From contig CAYTFK010000005.1 in NCBI GenBank assembly GCA_964436865.1, positions 1 through 64,000 of the forward strand: a stretch of 64,000 nt of DNA. Direction: 5' to 3'. Of the stretch, positions 1 through 9,206 are shown piece after piece. Below the pieces are notes generated by a model. That model was not told the DNA's origin, searched no databases, and saw only the letters and a program-made list of their open reading frames with translations. The position numbers were made by a program, and so were the translations under genes. Origin of the DNA: JAXGPP01 sp964436865 (lineage in GTDB: Bacteria; Planctomycetota; Planctomycetia; Pirellulales; Thermoguttaceae). Numbering within the stretch: the stretch's first letter is position 1; every line of letters begins with the position of its first letter.

Positions 1-135
1 CTGGCCGAAGCGATCCGCGAGGCGGGAACGCCGATCACCTCGGCCGGACTCGACTACCTGCTCTGGAATCGAGGCCAACAACCGTATTACAAGCAGATCA
101 AGCCGCGCCACCGCACGCGGACCACGAACTACTGA
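1..135 (+). CDS. C-terminal end of a protein resembling queuosine salvage (DUF2419/QNG1) proteins, partial
   Basis: An open frame enters from the left edge and stops at TGA 133-135, giving 44 residues. The visible tail contains YLLWNRGQ and ends in HRTRTTNY. An aromatic/Leu-Trp segment followed by a terminal HRTR-x-x-Y resembles the C-terminus of queuosine (queuine) salvage glycosidases, which release queuine from queuosine nucleosides. The catalytic part lies outside the window, so the family is a guess from one short motif. The next gene begins 13 bases downstream on the same strand. Confidence 0.45.
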   Translation: MAEAIREAGTPITSAGLDYLLWNRGQQPYYKQIKPRHRTRTTNY

Positions 136-148
136 CCCAGGCAGGCAT

Positions 149-781
149 ATGTCGTATCCGCCCACCCCCGCGCTCACGCTCGACCGGATCGCGCTGGTCG
201 TGCTGGCGGCCGGCGCCTCGACGCGGATGGGAAGCCCTAAGGCTCTCGCGACGTTCGAGAGGCGGACTCTGCTGGAGCACCTGCTCTCGCCGCACTTGCT
301 CGACAGGCTGGCCGATGCCGTCGTGGTTCTCGGGCACCACTGCGATCGCGTTCGGCCCGTTGCCGAGCGGATCGGTTGTCGCTGGGTGCTGAACCCTGGT
401 CCCGATCGCGGCCGAATGACGAGCATCCAGGTGGGCCTCGCCGCGATTCCGCCGCATGTCAATGCGGTGTTCCTCCAGGGTGTGGACTGTCCGCTCGTCC
501 GGCCGGCGACCTATGAGCAACTGGCGGCACAACTTGGCGGCGCCGACGTGGCGATCCCTCGCTATGAAGGCCGCGACGGGCACCCGCCGCTCTTCTCCGC
601 GCGCCTCGTGCCTCGGATCGTCGCTGCCCAGGCCGACGAGTCTTTGCGAAACGTCCTTTACTCCGACGACGTTCGTCGCGTTGCCGTCGATGTCGATGAT
701 CCGGGTGTGCTGCTCAATATCGACCGGCCCGAAGACCTAAACCAACTGGCCGCGGTATGGCGGCGCCGCGACTGCGGTTAG
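149..781 (+). CDS. MocA-like nucleotidyltransferase (molybdenum cofactor cytidylyltransferase family)
   Basis: This 210-residue protein is a single NTP-transferase fold of the MobA/MocA type. Near residues 19-33 it has LAAGASTRMGSPKAL, the nucleotide-binding signature. It also has VDCPL for the metal-binding Asp, a GHPPLF segment where this family reads GHP, and a terminal NIDRPEDL. MocA-type enzymes transfer CMP to molybdopterin to make the cytosine dinucleotide cofactor used by xanthine-dehydrogenase-like enzymes. A hydroxylase operon with xdhC lies 5-10 kb downstream, which fits that role. A generic sugar-nucleotide transferase is less likely because of the GHP motif and the context. Confidence 0.82.
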   Translation: MSYPPTPALTLDRIALVVLAAGASTRMGSPKALATFERRTLLEHLLSPHLLDRLADAVVVLGHHCDRVRPVAERIGCRWVLNPGPDRGRMTSIQVGLAAIPPHVNAVFLQGVDCPLVRPATYEQLAAQLGGADVAIPRYEGRDGHPPLFSARLVPRIVAAQADESLRNVLYSDDVRRVAVDVDDPGVLLNIDRPEDLNQLAAVWRRRDCG

Positions 782-844
782 AATCTGGAGTGCCTGGAAA
801 GCTGGGAATGGCCTCCGAACGACGTACTGAGCGCTGGAGTGGTT

Positions 845-3577
845 ATGAGATCCTTTCTGCTGATGAGCGTGTTTTCAGCGGCCGTTCTTGTTGCGGCCCC
901 TGGCATTCCTGCGGCGACCTTATACGTTGCGCCGAACGGCAACGACGCGTGGTCGGGCCGGCTGGCGGAACCGAATGCCGCACGGAGCGACGGCCCGCTG
1001 GCTTCACTCGTCGGGGCACGCGATGCGTTCCGCAAGCTCAAGACTCAGAGAGCACTTGCCGAACCGGTACGGATCGTTGTGGCCGAAGGCACGTACACGC
1101 TTGCCGAACCCTTGGTACTCACGCCGGACGATAGCGGGACGCCCACGTGCCCGATCAGCTACGAGGCGGCTCCCGGCGCAAAGCCCGTCTTCACCGGCGG
1201 GCGGCCGATCACCGGGTTTAAGAAGGTGGACGATGGCGTTTGGACCGCCCACCTGCCTGATGTCGCCGCAGGCAACTGGTACTTCGAACAGCTTTGGGTG
1301 AACGGTCGGCGGGCCGTCCGAGCGCGGAGTCCAAACAAGTTCTATCACTACATCCTGGCCAAGGTGAACCAGGCAGTCGACCCGGCGACCGGTCAGCCGG
1401 CCGACCTCACCAACCGCGCCTTCCGTGCACGGGGCGAGGACATTGCGCCGGTTGCAGGTCTGGCACGCCCGCAACTCAACGATGCGACGCTGGTCACGTA
1501 TCATTCCTGGGAGACGTCGCGCTCCCGGATCGCAGGCATCGACGCGGCGACCGGCACCGCGGTGGTGACCGCCGGCGTGCCTTGGGGGTTCGCTTACTGG
1601 GGCCCGAACTGCCGCTATCACCTGGAGAACTTCCGCGCCGCGCTCGACGAGCCGGGCGAGTGGTTTCTTGACCGCGACGGCACCCTTTCCTATCTCCCGC
1701 GACCGGGCGAAGATATGGCCTCCGCCACCGTGATCGCCCCGGTCGTCGAGCAATTCATCCGGATCGCCGGTGAAGCCGAGGCGGGCCGTTTTGTCGAGCA
1801 CCTGTCGCTGACAGGCCTGTGCTTCCAGTACGGCCAGTACGTGTTGCCTCCGCAGGGCCATGCGGATGGCCAGGCCGAAGTGACCATTCCCGCAATGATC
1901 GCCATCGACGGCGCTCGCCACGTCGCCATCGAAACATGCGAGGTGAAACACGTTGGCTCCCAGGGTGTGTGGTTCCGCCGCGGCTGCCGCGATTGCCGCA
2001 TTGAGCGCTGCTGGCTCGACGATCTTGGCGGCGGAGGAGTATTGATCGGCGATACACGGCCGGGAGATGCTGACAAACCCGATACGCAGACCAGCCACAT
2101 CGTCTGCGACAATAACATCATCCACAGCGCCGCCCGGATCCATCACGGCGCGATCGGTGTGTGGGTCGGCCACAGCGGCCGCAACCGGGTGACGCACAAC
2201 GACATCAGCGACCTGTTCTATACGGGCATTTCAGTCGGCTGGAGTTGGGGCTACGCGCCGACCGTCTCACAGAACAACACGATCGACTTCAATCACATCC
2301 ACCACTTGGGCTGGGGCGTGTTGAGCGACATGGGGGGCGTGTACACGCTGGGCCTGGCCCACGGCACCACGGTGAGCAACAACGTGATCCACGACGTGTA
2401 CTCGTACGACCGCTACGGCCGCGGCGGCTGGGGCTTGTACAATGACGAGGGAAGCAGCGGGATCGTGCTCGAAAACAACCTCGTGTACCGGGTAAAGACG
2501 GGCACCTATCACCAGCACTACGGCCGGGAGAACGTGGTTCGCAACAACATTCTCGCCCTGAGCATGGACGGCCAGATCCAGCGGTCGCGCGTCGAAGAAC
2601 ATCTTTCGTTCACCTTCACCAATAACATCGTCTACTGGGACCAAGGACCGCTGGCCGCCGCCGGCAGCATCAACGATGACAAGGTGAAGTTCGCCAACAA
2701 CCTCTACTGGGACGCTTCCGGCAAGCCCGTCGACTTCCAGGGGCTGACCCTCGTCCAGCGGCAGGAAAAGGGTTGGGACGAAGGGTCGATCATCGCCGAT
2801 CCGCGGTTCGTCGATCCGGCCGGTGACGATTTCCGCCTCCAGCCGGGTTCGCCCGCCGAGAAGATCGGTTTCAAGCCGTTCGATTCTTCCAAGGCGGGTC
2901 TCTACGGCGACAGCGCGTGGGCCTCGATTCCCAAGGCTTTCACCTATCCTGAGGTCGAGTTCGCCCCCGAACCGCCGCCTCCCCCGCCGGTCGAGATCAG
3001 CGACGATTTCGAGCTGACACCCGTGGGCTCGCCTCCCGCCGATGCCGACGCGAACGTGGAGAACAAGGGGGATTCGATCCGTGTCAGCCAGGAGACGGCT
3101 GCCGCCGGCCAGCGGAGCGTGAAGCTCGAGGACGCTCCCGGTTTGAGTGCCGCCTTCAATCCTCATCTCGTCTATAAGCTCAATCACCGCGCGGGGCGGA
3201 CGCGGGCGAGCTTCGACCTGCGGCTCGAACACGGCGCGCAGCTGTTCTACGAATGGCGAAGCTGGGACGTCGAGCCCTACCGTATTGGGCCTTCGTTTTG
3301 GATCCGCGACGGCAAGCTGACCGTCGCTGGCCGCGAGCTGATGGTGCTGCCTGCGGGCCGGTGGATTCACTTCGAGGTGACGGCGGCGGTGGGCGCCGAC
3401 GCCGATGGCAAGTGGGACCTTACCGTGGGGCTGCCGGGTAAGCCGTCGCAGCAGTTCCTCGGCCTGGCGGCACCGAGCGCGGACTTCAAGAACCTCACCT
3501 GGACTGGCTGGTGCAGCATGGCCACGGAGACGACTGCCTTCTATCTCGACAACATCCGGGTGAAGAACGAACCATGA
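845..3577 (+). CDS. Secreted right-handed beta-helix repeat protein
   Basis: The protein has about 910 residues. It opens with a signal peptide and continues with [14 protein letters not shown], a motif typical of secreted planctomycete beta-helix proteins. The middle (about residues 330-620) is rich in short NNxI/NxIH rungs such as [12 protein letters not shown], as expected of a parallel beta-helix of the pectate-lyase type. After a Pro-rich linker the C-terminal 200 residues look like a separate beta-sandwich ending in [12 protein letters not shown] 845 is chosen because GGAG at 836-839 sits five bases upstream; GTG 839 is possible. A polysaccharide-binding or cleaving role outside the cytoplasm is inferred; no catalytic residues could be assigned. 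Confidence 0.8.
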   Translation: MRSFLLMSVFSAAVLVAAPGIPAATLYVAPNGNDAWSGRLAEPNAARSDGPLASLVGARDAFRKLKTQRALAEPVRIVVAEGTYTLAEPLVLTPDDSGTPTCPISYEAAPGAKPVFTGGRPITGFKKVDDGVWTAHLPDVAAGNWYFEQLWVNGRRAVRARSPNKFYHYILAKVNQAVDPATGQPADLTNRAFRARGEDIAPVAGLARPQLNDATLVTYHSWETSRSRIAGIDAATGTAVVTAGVPWGFAYWGPNCRYHLENFRAALDEPGEWFLDRDGTLSYLPRPGEDMASATVIAPVVEQFIRIAGEAEAGRFVEHLSLTGLCFQYGQYVLPPQGHADGQAEVTIPAMIAIDGARHVAIETCEVKHVGSQGVWFRRGCRDCRIERCWLDDLGGGGVLIGDTRPGDADKPDTQTSHIVCDNNIIHSAARIHHGAIGVWVGHSGRNRVTHNDISDLFYTGISVGWSWGYAPTVSQNNTIDFNHIHHLGWGVLSDMGGVYTLGLAHGTTVSNNVIHDVYSYDRYGRGGWGLYNDEGSSGIVLENNLVYRVKTGTYHQHYGRENVVRNNILALSMDGQIQRSRVEEHLSFTFTNNIVYWDQGPLAAAGSINDDKVKFANNLYWDASGKPVDFQGLTLVQRQEKGWDEGSIIADPRFVDPAGDDFRLQPGSPAEKIGFKPFDSSKAGLYGDSAWASIPKAFTYPEVEFAPEPPPPPPVEISDDFELTPVGSPPADADANVENKGDSIRVSQETAAAGQRSVKLEDAPGLSAAFNPHLVYKLNHRAGRTRASFDLRLEHGAQLFYEWRSWDVEPYRIGPSFWIRDGKLTVAGRELMVLPAGRWIHFEVTAAVGADADGKWDLTVGLPGKPSQQFLGLAAPSADFKNLTWTGWCSMATETTAFYLDNIRVKNEP

Positions 3578-3611
3578 CTGCGGCTGACCCCTCTTCGAGA
3601 CGGTGATCGTG

Positions 3612-5120
3612 ATGGCGCATCTGCTCGTATTGGCTTTGGCACTTACCGGAGCGGCCGGCGAGGGCCCAGGGGAGCCCCCGATCCAATGCGAACTGGCCGT
3701 GATTGGCGGCGGCAGCGGCGGTTTTGCGGCGGCGCTGGCCGCCGCACGGTTGAACGTCGATGTTGTGCTGGTCGAGCAGGGCGACTGTCTTGGCGGCACA
3801 TCGGTCCGCGGCGGCGTGAACTGCTGGGAGCCGGGCATCGGGGGAACGGGGATTCCGTTTGACGTCTACAAGCGGCTCAGACGAACGCCCGGCACGATCG
3901 GCATCTATTCGTTCGGCCGGCACATCTCCTGGTTCGATCCCAAGCGCGAGCCTTTCCGTTTTCCCGGCGGCGAAACGGTGATCGATCCCTCGCGACGTTA
4001 TCTCGATACGCTCCAGCGGCATGGTTCACGAGGCATGGCTGCCGACGAGGCCTTCTTCCGCGAGCGCGTGCATGGCGTTCCCTTTGAACCCGAAGCGATG
4101 GCGTCGACGATGCTCGCCATGCTGGAAGAGACCGGGCAATGCAGGGTTCTCCTCAACACGGCCTTTGTCTCGGCGGAAGGCCGGGACGGCCGCGTTCGCT
4201 CCGTCCAACTCTCGAATGGCCAAACCATCATTGCCGACTACTTCATCGATGCCAGCGGTGACGGCCAGCTATGCGCGTCGGTGGGATGCGAGTCGATGCT
4301 GGGCCAGGAGTCGCGCGAGCGGTTCGGCGAACCGAGCGCGCCGGCCGTGCCGGGCACGCGCGTGAACGGCGTCAGCCTGATCTACCGGGTAACGCCAAAG
4401 GACATAGCCGGAATTGAGCCGCTCGGCGACGGGGTGCCGGACAAGTGCTGGTGGGCGAAGAGCTTTCCCGTCGCCCAGATGAACCATTACCCCAACGGCG
4501 ATCTCAACGTCAACATGCTGCCGACGATGGATGGGGCGGAGTTCTTGCGATTGGGTTACGATGCGGCCATCGATGAATGCCGGCGACGAGTGCGAGCGCA
4601 CTGGCACGACCTTCAGGCTCGCTTTGCCGAGTTCCGCTCGTTCCGCATGAGTTGGGTGGCGCCCGCATTGGGGATTCGCGAGGGCCGCCGCATAATCGGC
4701 GAGTACGTGCTCACGGAGCACGACTTGCGGGCCGGAATCAGCGGGCAGAAGCACCCCGACATCATCTGCCTCGTTGATCATCCGATGGACACGCATGGCA
4801 GCCATGCCCGCGGCATTGGCGAGTTCACCGAGCCTTACGGAGTTCCCTACCGCTGCCTGATCCCCCGGGGCCAGCGCAATCTGCTCATCGCCTGCCGCGG
4901 CGCGAGCTTCAGCAGCCTGGCCGCTTCGAGCTGCCGCCTCTCGCGAACGATGATGCAACTGGGGCAGGCGGCGGGAACGGCCGTGGCGATTGCGAAGCGC
5001 GAGGGCATCGATTTGCCCGACGCCCCGCCGGAGCGGCTCCGGCAGGAAATGCGCCGGCAGCACGTCCAGCTTGAGCATCCCATGCCCGAAGAACTGCGGG
5101 CCTGGGTGCGTGCCGAGTGA
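3612..5120 (+). CDS. Exported FAD-dependent oxidoreductase
   Basis: The protein has about 502 residues and begins with a hydrophobic signal peptide. It then has a classical FAD-binding Rossmann motif, IGGGSGGFAAALAAARL, near residues 31-47, followed by VVLVEQGDCLGGTS. This is the FAD-dependent oxidoreductase family common in planctomycete secretomes, with substrates generally unknown. It starts 35 bases after the beta-helix gene on the same strand, so the two are probably co-transcribed and may act on one extracellular glycan or related compound. GTG 3603 is an alternative start, but ATG 3612 gives a cleaner signal peptide. It ends convergent to xdhC. Confidence 0.82.
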   Translation: MAHLLVLALALTGAAGEGPGEPPIQCELAVIGGGSGGFAAALAAARLNVDVVLVEQGDCLGGTSVRGGVNCWEPGIGGTGIPFDVYKRLRRTPGTIGIYSFGRHISWFDPKREPFRFPGGETVIDPSRRYLDTLQRHGSRGMAADEAFFRERVHGVPFEPEAMASTMLAMLEETGQCRVLLNTAFVSAEGRDGRVRSVQLSNGQTIIADYFIDASGDGQLCASVGCESMLGQESRERFGEPSAPAVPGTRVNGVSLIYRVTPKDIAGIEPLGDGVPDKCWWAKSFPVAQMNHYPNGDLNVNMLPTMDGAEFLRLGYDAAIDECRRRVRAHWHDLQARFAEFRSFRMSWVAPALGIREGRRIIGEYVLTEHDLRAGISGQKHPDIICLVDHPMDTHGSHARGIGEFTEPYGVPYRCLIPRGQRNLLIACRGASFSSLAASSCRLSRTMMQLGQAAGTAVAIAKREGIDLPDAPPERLRQEMRRQHVQLEHPMPEELRAWVRAE

Positions 5121-5148
5121 TCACGGCGTAGAAGCCGTTTCTCAGCCG

Positions 5149-6099
5149 TCAGGAGTCCGCCGCCGGTACCTCGGTGGGCCCTTCCACCGCTTTGAACGCC
5201 TCGCTGCGCCGCACCGCGACCAGTTCGGCGGCGATGCTGACGGCGATCTCCGGCACAGTTACCGCGCCAATTTTGAGCCCGATGGGCGAGTGGACGCGAG
5301 CGAGCTTCTCGCGCGGCACGCCGAGTTGCTCGAGATCGTCGAAGATGAGCTTGACCTTTCGCCGGCTGCCGATCATGCCGAGATAGCGGGCGGGCGAACC
5401 AATGACCGCGTTGAGCGCCTGCTCGTCGTGGGCGTGGCCGCGTGTGACAATGACAACATAGGTGTTGGCGTCGATCGGCCAATCGCGCAGGCTCTCGGCG
5501 ATATCGCCAGCGACGGCAGCACACCCGGCGGGAAGCCGGTCCGGCCCGAGCAGATCGGCACGGTCATCGATGACCACGACGCGAAAGTTGAGCCCGGCCG
5601 CCAGGTTGGCCAGGGCCGCCCCGACATGTCCCGCGCCGGCGATGAGGAGTGTCGGCGTGGGCTCGATGTTCACCGAATACTGAAGGGTGCGGCCCTCATC
5701 TGCCACGCGGAGCGGCAGCCGCGCCATCTGTTGCCGTTCGATTTGTTCGATCGCCGCGTGCACCTCTCCGAGTTCGGCGACGCGCTGAAAACAAACCACG
5801 GCAATGTCCAGCCGGCCGCCGCAGATCAGGCCGTCGTCCCAGCCGTAGTCGTGGTTGAGCACGAAACTCAACAGCGATGAATCCCCCGCCTGGAGCAGCG
5901 CCAGCGCGCGGCGCCGAACCTCGGCCTCGACGCAGCCGCCGCCGATCGTCCCGATGCTGCGTCCGTCGGCTTCGAGGAGGAGCATGGCTCCAGCGGTTTG
6001 CGGCGTCGAGCCCCGCGTGCCGACCACGGTGCACAGCGCACAGGGGCGTCCCGCTTCGACGGCCGCGACAAGCGCCTGGAGCAGTTCTCGAGGATTCAT
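5149..6099 (-). CDS. xdhC: XdhC/CoxI family molybdenum hydroxylase maturation factor
   Basis: The protein has 316 residues and two domains. The N-terminal XdhC/CoxI domain carries GTIGGGCVEAEV (Cys56) and LICGGRLDI (Cys93). The C-terminal Rossmann domain starts at IAGAGHVG (about 153-160). XdhC-type proteins bind the molybdenum cofactor, mediate its sulfuration and insert it into xanthine dehydrogenase or periplasmic aldehyde oxidase. The gene is divergent from the hydroxylase operon at 6442, with about 340 bases between them that carry a promoter for each side. The assignment is secure; the exact client is inferred from the neighbour. Confidence 0.93.
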   Translation of the reverse strand: MNPRELLQALVAAVEAGRPCALCTVVGTRGSTPQTAGAMLLLEADGRSIGTIGGGCVEAEVRRRALALLQAGDSSLLSFVLNHDYGWDDGLICGGRLDIAVVCFQRVAELGEVHAAIEQIERQQMARLPLRVADEGRTLQYSVNIEPTPTLLIAGAGHVGAALANLAAGLNFRVVVIDDRADLLGPDRLPAGCAAVAGDIAESLRDWPIDANTYVVIVTRGHAHDEQALNAVIGSPARYLGMIGSRRKVKLIFDDLEQLGVPREKLARVHSPIGLKIGAVTVPEIAVSIAAELVAVRRSEAFKAVEGPTEVPAADS

Positions 6100-6203
6100 G
6101 CGCGATTACCCGGCCGCCAGACTGTCCGAACCTACCTGTACTTCGCCGTGGCGGGCACCGTCTGTTTCTTGACCGGGCCGGCTCTGCCATGGCGCACTGC
6201 GTT

Positions 6204-6231
6204 AGTATACCCCGGTGATCGCTGCAAGCAA
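6204..6231 (-). promoter_or_regulatory. Probable sigma-70 promoter for xdhC
   Basis: On the minus strand TTGCTT (6231-6226) is followed after 16 bases by TATACT (6209-6204). The -10 element has 5 of 6 consensus bases. It lies about 100 bases upstream of the xdhC start. Confidence 0.5.
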
Positions 6232-6294
6232 AAACTTGTGGATTTTGCGGCAGGTTTGCAGGGCGCCTCGCGCGAGGGATCGGGGCTCGCCGCG

Positions 6295-6322
6295 TTGACT
6301 CCTGATTTGCCCTCTCTAAAAT
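6295..6322 (+). promoter_or_regulatory. Probable sigma-70 promoter for the molybdenum hydroxylase operon
   Basis: TTGACT (6295-6300) and TAAAAT (6317-6322) are separated by 16 bases, each with 5 of 6 consensus bases. This is a strong match by eye. The operon's first gene starts 120 bases downstream, so a leader of about 110 bases is expected. Confidence 0.65.
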
Positions 6323-6441
6323 CTTTCGGCCTTCTTCCGCAGGAGGGTCTTGAGCCGTCCGGCGCGTGGCCGGCGGCGCGTCACGCGTAGAAACGCGTTC
6401 TTGTAACTGCCGGGCCCCGCTTCATCTGTCCGGAGGTGATT

Positions 6442-7077
6442 GTGCGAACTGACCCCCAACCCACACACAGCGGCTTTTCGCGCCGCAAGTTCCTCAAAGG
6501 ACTGGGCGCGACCTCGGTGGCCGGTGGAATTCTCACCACCGCCGGCACGCCGGAAGCCGCGGAACAGGCGGCACCCGACCCCGCCGCGCCGGTCGGCCCG
6601 GGTGAGGTGACCATTACGCTCAATATCAACGGCGAGGACAAGACCGTATCGGTTGAGCCGCGAACGACGTTGCTGGATGCCTTGCGGAACCGCCTCGACC
6701 TGACCGGTTCGAAAAAGGTCTGCGACCGCGGGACCTGCGGGGCGTGCACCGTGCTCCAGGATGGCCGGCCGGTGTACGCCTGCTCGATCCTGGCAATCGA
6801 CGCTCGAGGCACGGCGATCACCACGATCGAAGGACTGGGCTCGCCCGAAAAGCTCAGCGCCGTTCACACCGCCTTCATTGAGAACGATGCCCAGCAATGC
6901 GGCTTCTGCACGCCGGGCTTTGTGGTGGCGACCACGGCGCTGTTGAACCACACCGCCGATCCCACGCCCGAGCAGGCGCAGGCCGCGCTGGGAGGAAACC
7001 TCTGCCGCTGCGGCACCTACGCGGGCATCAAGCAGGCGGTCCTCGACGCCGCCAAAGCGATGAAAGGAGGTGCGTGA
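6442..7077 (+). CDS. Tat-exported [2Fe-2S] subunit of a xanthine dehydrogenase/aldehyde oxidase family enzyme
   Basis: The GTG start at 6442 has GGAGG at 6432-6436, five bases upstream; GTG 6436 would overlap that site. The 211-residue protein begins with a twin-arginine signal, SRRKFLKGLGA (Arg14-Arg15). It has a plant-type ferredoxin cluster (Cys94, 99, 102 and 114) and a second cluster (Cys153, 156, 188 and 190) in CGFCTPG and NLCRCGTY. This is the layout of the PaoA small subunit of periplasmic aldehyde oxidoreductase, which passes electrons between the Moco and FAD subunits. The Tat signal implies that the assembled complex is exported folded. Its stop overlaps the next start in TGATG. 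Confidence 0.93.
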   Translation: MRTDPQPTHSGFSRRKFLKGLGATSVAGGILTTAGTPEAAEQAAPDPAAPVGPGEVTITLNINGEDKTVSVEPRTTLLDALRNRLDLTGSKKVCDRGTCGACTVLQDGRPVYACSILAIDARGTAITTIEGLGSPEKLSAVHTAFIENDAQQCGFCTPGFVVATTALLNHTADPTPEQAQAALGGNLCRCGTYAGIKQAVLDAAKAMKGGA

Positions 7078-9206
7078 TGGCCAACATCAACTGGCCTTCG
7101 CAGGAAAGCCGCCGACTGCTGGGCAAGCCGATCAACCGTCTTGACGGGCCGGTGAAGTGCACCGGCGCGGCGAAGTACGCCTACGACATCAAGCGACCGG
7201 GCATGCTTTACGCCAAGATCCTCCATTCCCCGATCGCGGCCGGAGTGGTCAAGTCGATCGATACTTCGGCCGCCGAGAAGATGAAGGGCGTGGCCGCCGT
7301 CCACCTCATGGCGCAACCGGGCGCCCAGATCAACTGGGCCGGCCAGGAGATCGCCGCCCTGGCGGCCGAGACCGAAGAGCTGGCGCGCGAGGCCCTCTCG
7401 CGCATCAAGGTGGTTTACGAGCCGGGCACGCCGCAGATGGACGACACCGATCTATCCAAGGTGGAAGGGCGTGAACGGGTGCGGACCGAGGGTGATCCCG
7501 ACAAGGCGTTTGCAGAGGCCGAGGCGACGATCGAAGGCCGTTACGGCACCGCCGTGATCACCCATTGCTGCCTGGAGGCCCACGGCCAAGTCTCTGAGTT
7601 CCGCGACGGAGCTCTGTACGTCTGGCCCTCGACCCAGGCTGTGTCGGGGTACGCCGGGCAGCTCACCGAGGCCGCGGGGCTGCAAGCGAACCAGATTCAC
7701 GTCGATTGCCAGTACATGGGAGGCGGATTCGGTTCCAAGTTCGGCGCCGACTCATGGGGCGCTGCCTGCGTCGTGCTGGCCAAGAAAGCCGGGCGGCCGG
7801 TCAAGCTGATGCTCGACCGCGATCAGGAGCTGATGGTGGCCGGTCACCGCCCTTCGGCCTATGCCGACGTGAAGATCGCTGGCAAAGGGGGCAAGGTCAC
7901 GGCTTGGGAATCGAAATGCTGGGGCTCGGGCGGTGTGGGCGGCTTTGGCGCTCCGCCGTTGCCCTACGTGTTCGAAATTCCCAACCGCCGCACGGGCTCG
8001 CAGGGGATCTCCGTGAATCGTGGGCCGGCACGCGCGTGGCGCGCGCCGGGACATCCGCAGGGCTGCCTGATCACGATGTCGGCGATGGACGATCTGGCCG
8101 CCAAGATGGGCGTCGATTCGCTGGAGTTCTTTCTGAACAATCTCGAGTTCACCAATCCTGAATTACGAGATGCCTATCGCGAAGAACTCCAGATTGCGGC
8201 CGAGATGATCGGCTACAAGGAGAAGGCCCATCCTCGGGGCGACCAGACCCCTGGCCCGGTCAAGCGGGGCCTGGGAGTCTCCATCCATACCTGGGGCGGC
8301 GCTGGGCATGCCAGCGCGTGCGATGTGACGATCAATCCCGACGGTTCCGTCGCAGTCAGCCTCGGCACCCAGGATCTGGGAGTGGGGACGCGGACCACGG
8401 TGGGAATCGTAGTTGCCGAAACCCTTGGCCTGCCGCTGGAGGCCGTTGAGGTCAACATCGGCCGCAATTCTTATCCGCCCTCGGGCGCGTCGGGCGGCAG
8501 CACGACGATCGGCGGCGTGTCGTCGTCGTCACGGCGTGCGGCTGTCGCGGCCCTGAACGACCTCCTGGACCGAGTGGCCAAGGAGTTGGGCACCGAAGCC
8601 GACAAGCTCGAAGCGGCCGACGGTACGATCCGCGAGATCGGCAATCCGGGCCGGTCGATGCCCTGGAAACGGGCGTGCGGACTGTTGGGGATGACCTCGA
8701 TCACCCAGCAGGGCAAGCACACCGCCGGCGCCCGCACGGAGCTCACCTCCAGCGGTGCGGGCGGTTGCCAGATCGCCGATGTCTCGGTCGACGTGGAGAC
8801 CGGCATCGTGCGCATCAATGAGATCGTGGCGGTGCAGGATTGCGGTTTGATCGTCGATCTCAAGCTGGCCGAAAGCCAGGTCCTGGGTGCGCTGATCATG
8901 GGCGTGACTTACGCCCTGTTTGAAGAGAACGTTTACGATCGGCTCACCGGGCGGATGCTCAACCCGGATATGGAGTTCTACAAGCTGGCCGGATTGGGCG
9001 ACGTGGGGAAGCTTCGCGTGCACATGATGACGACGAAATGGCATGACGACCGTGGTGTGATCGGCCTCGGCGAGCCACCGGTGATTTCACCGGGTGCGGC
9101 GATCTCGAATGCCGTGGCCAACGCCATCGGCGTCCGCGTGGGCACGCTACCCTTGAGACCTGACAAAGTGCTGGCCGCCCTGGAGAAAGGAGGGACTCGC
9201 TCATGA
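7077..9206 (+). CDS. Molybdopterin-binding large subunit, xanthine dehydrogenase/aldehyde oxidase family
   Basis: The protein has 709 residues. ATG 7077 overlaps the previous stop and is preceded by AAAGGAGG at 7063-7070. Landmarks of the family are present: the molybdopterin-binding GGGFGSK (about 215-221), the arginine-rich RGPARAWRAPG loop, GASGGSTTIGG, and GLGEPP near residue 663, whose Glu is the catalytic base in this family. It should hydroxylate an aldehyde or N-heterocycle at a Mo centre matured by XdhC. The length fits PaoC-like subunits. The substrate cannot be read from the sequence. Confidence 0.93.
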   Translation: MANINWPSQESRRLLGKPINRLDGPVKCTGAAKYAYDIKRPGMLYAKILHSPIAAGVVKSIDTSAAEKMKGVAAVHLMAQPGAQINWAGQEIAALAAETEELAREALSRIKVVYEPGTPQMDDTDLSKVEGRERVRTEGDPDKAFAEAEATIEGRYGTAVITHCCLEAHGQVSEFRDGALYVWPSTQAVSGYAGQLTEAAGLQANQIHVDCQYMGGGFGSKFGADSWGAACVVLAKKAGRPVKLMLDRDQELMVAGHRPSAYADVKIAGKGGKVTAWESKCWGSGGVGGFGAPPLPYVFEIPNRRTGSQGISVNRGPARAWRAPGHPQGCLITMSAMDDLAAKMGVDSLEFFLNNLEFTNPELRDAYREELQIAAEMIGYKEKAHPRGDQTPGPVKRGLGVSIHTWGGAGHASACDVTINPDGSVAVSLGTQDLGVGTRTTVGIVVAETLGLPLEAVEVNIGRNSYPPSGASGGSTTIGGVSSSSRRAAVAALNDLLDRVAKELGTEADKLEAADGTIREIGNPGRSMPWKRACGLLGMTSITQQGKHTAGARTELTSSGAGGCQIADVSVDVETGIVRINEIVAVQDCGLIVDLKLAESQVLGALIMGVTYALFEENVYDRLTGRMLNPDMEFYKLAGLGDVGKLRVHMMTTKWHDDRGVIGLGEPPVISPGAAISNAVANAIGVRVGTLPLRPDKVLAALEKGGTRS

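Noticed and set aside
1004..2197. Long minus-strand open frame inside the beta-helix gene
   Set aside because: It is a shadow of the high-GC plus-strand gene, rich in Arg/Gly/Ala, with no start context.
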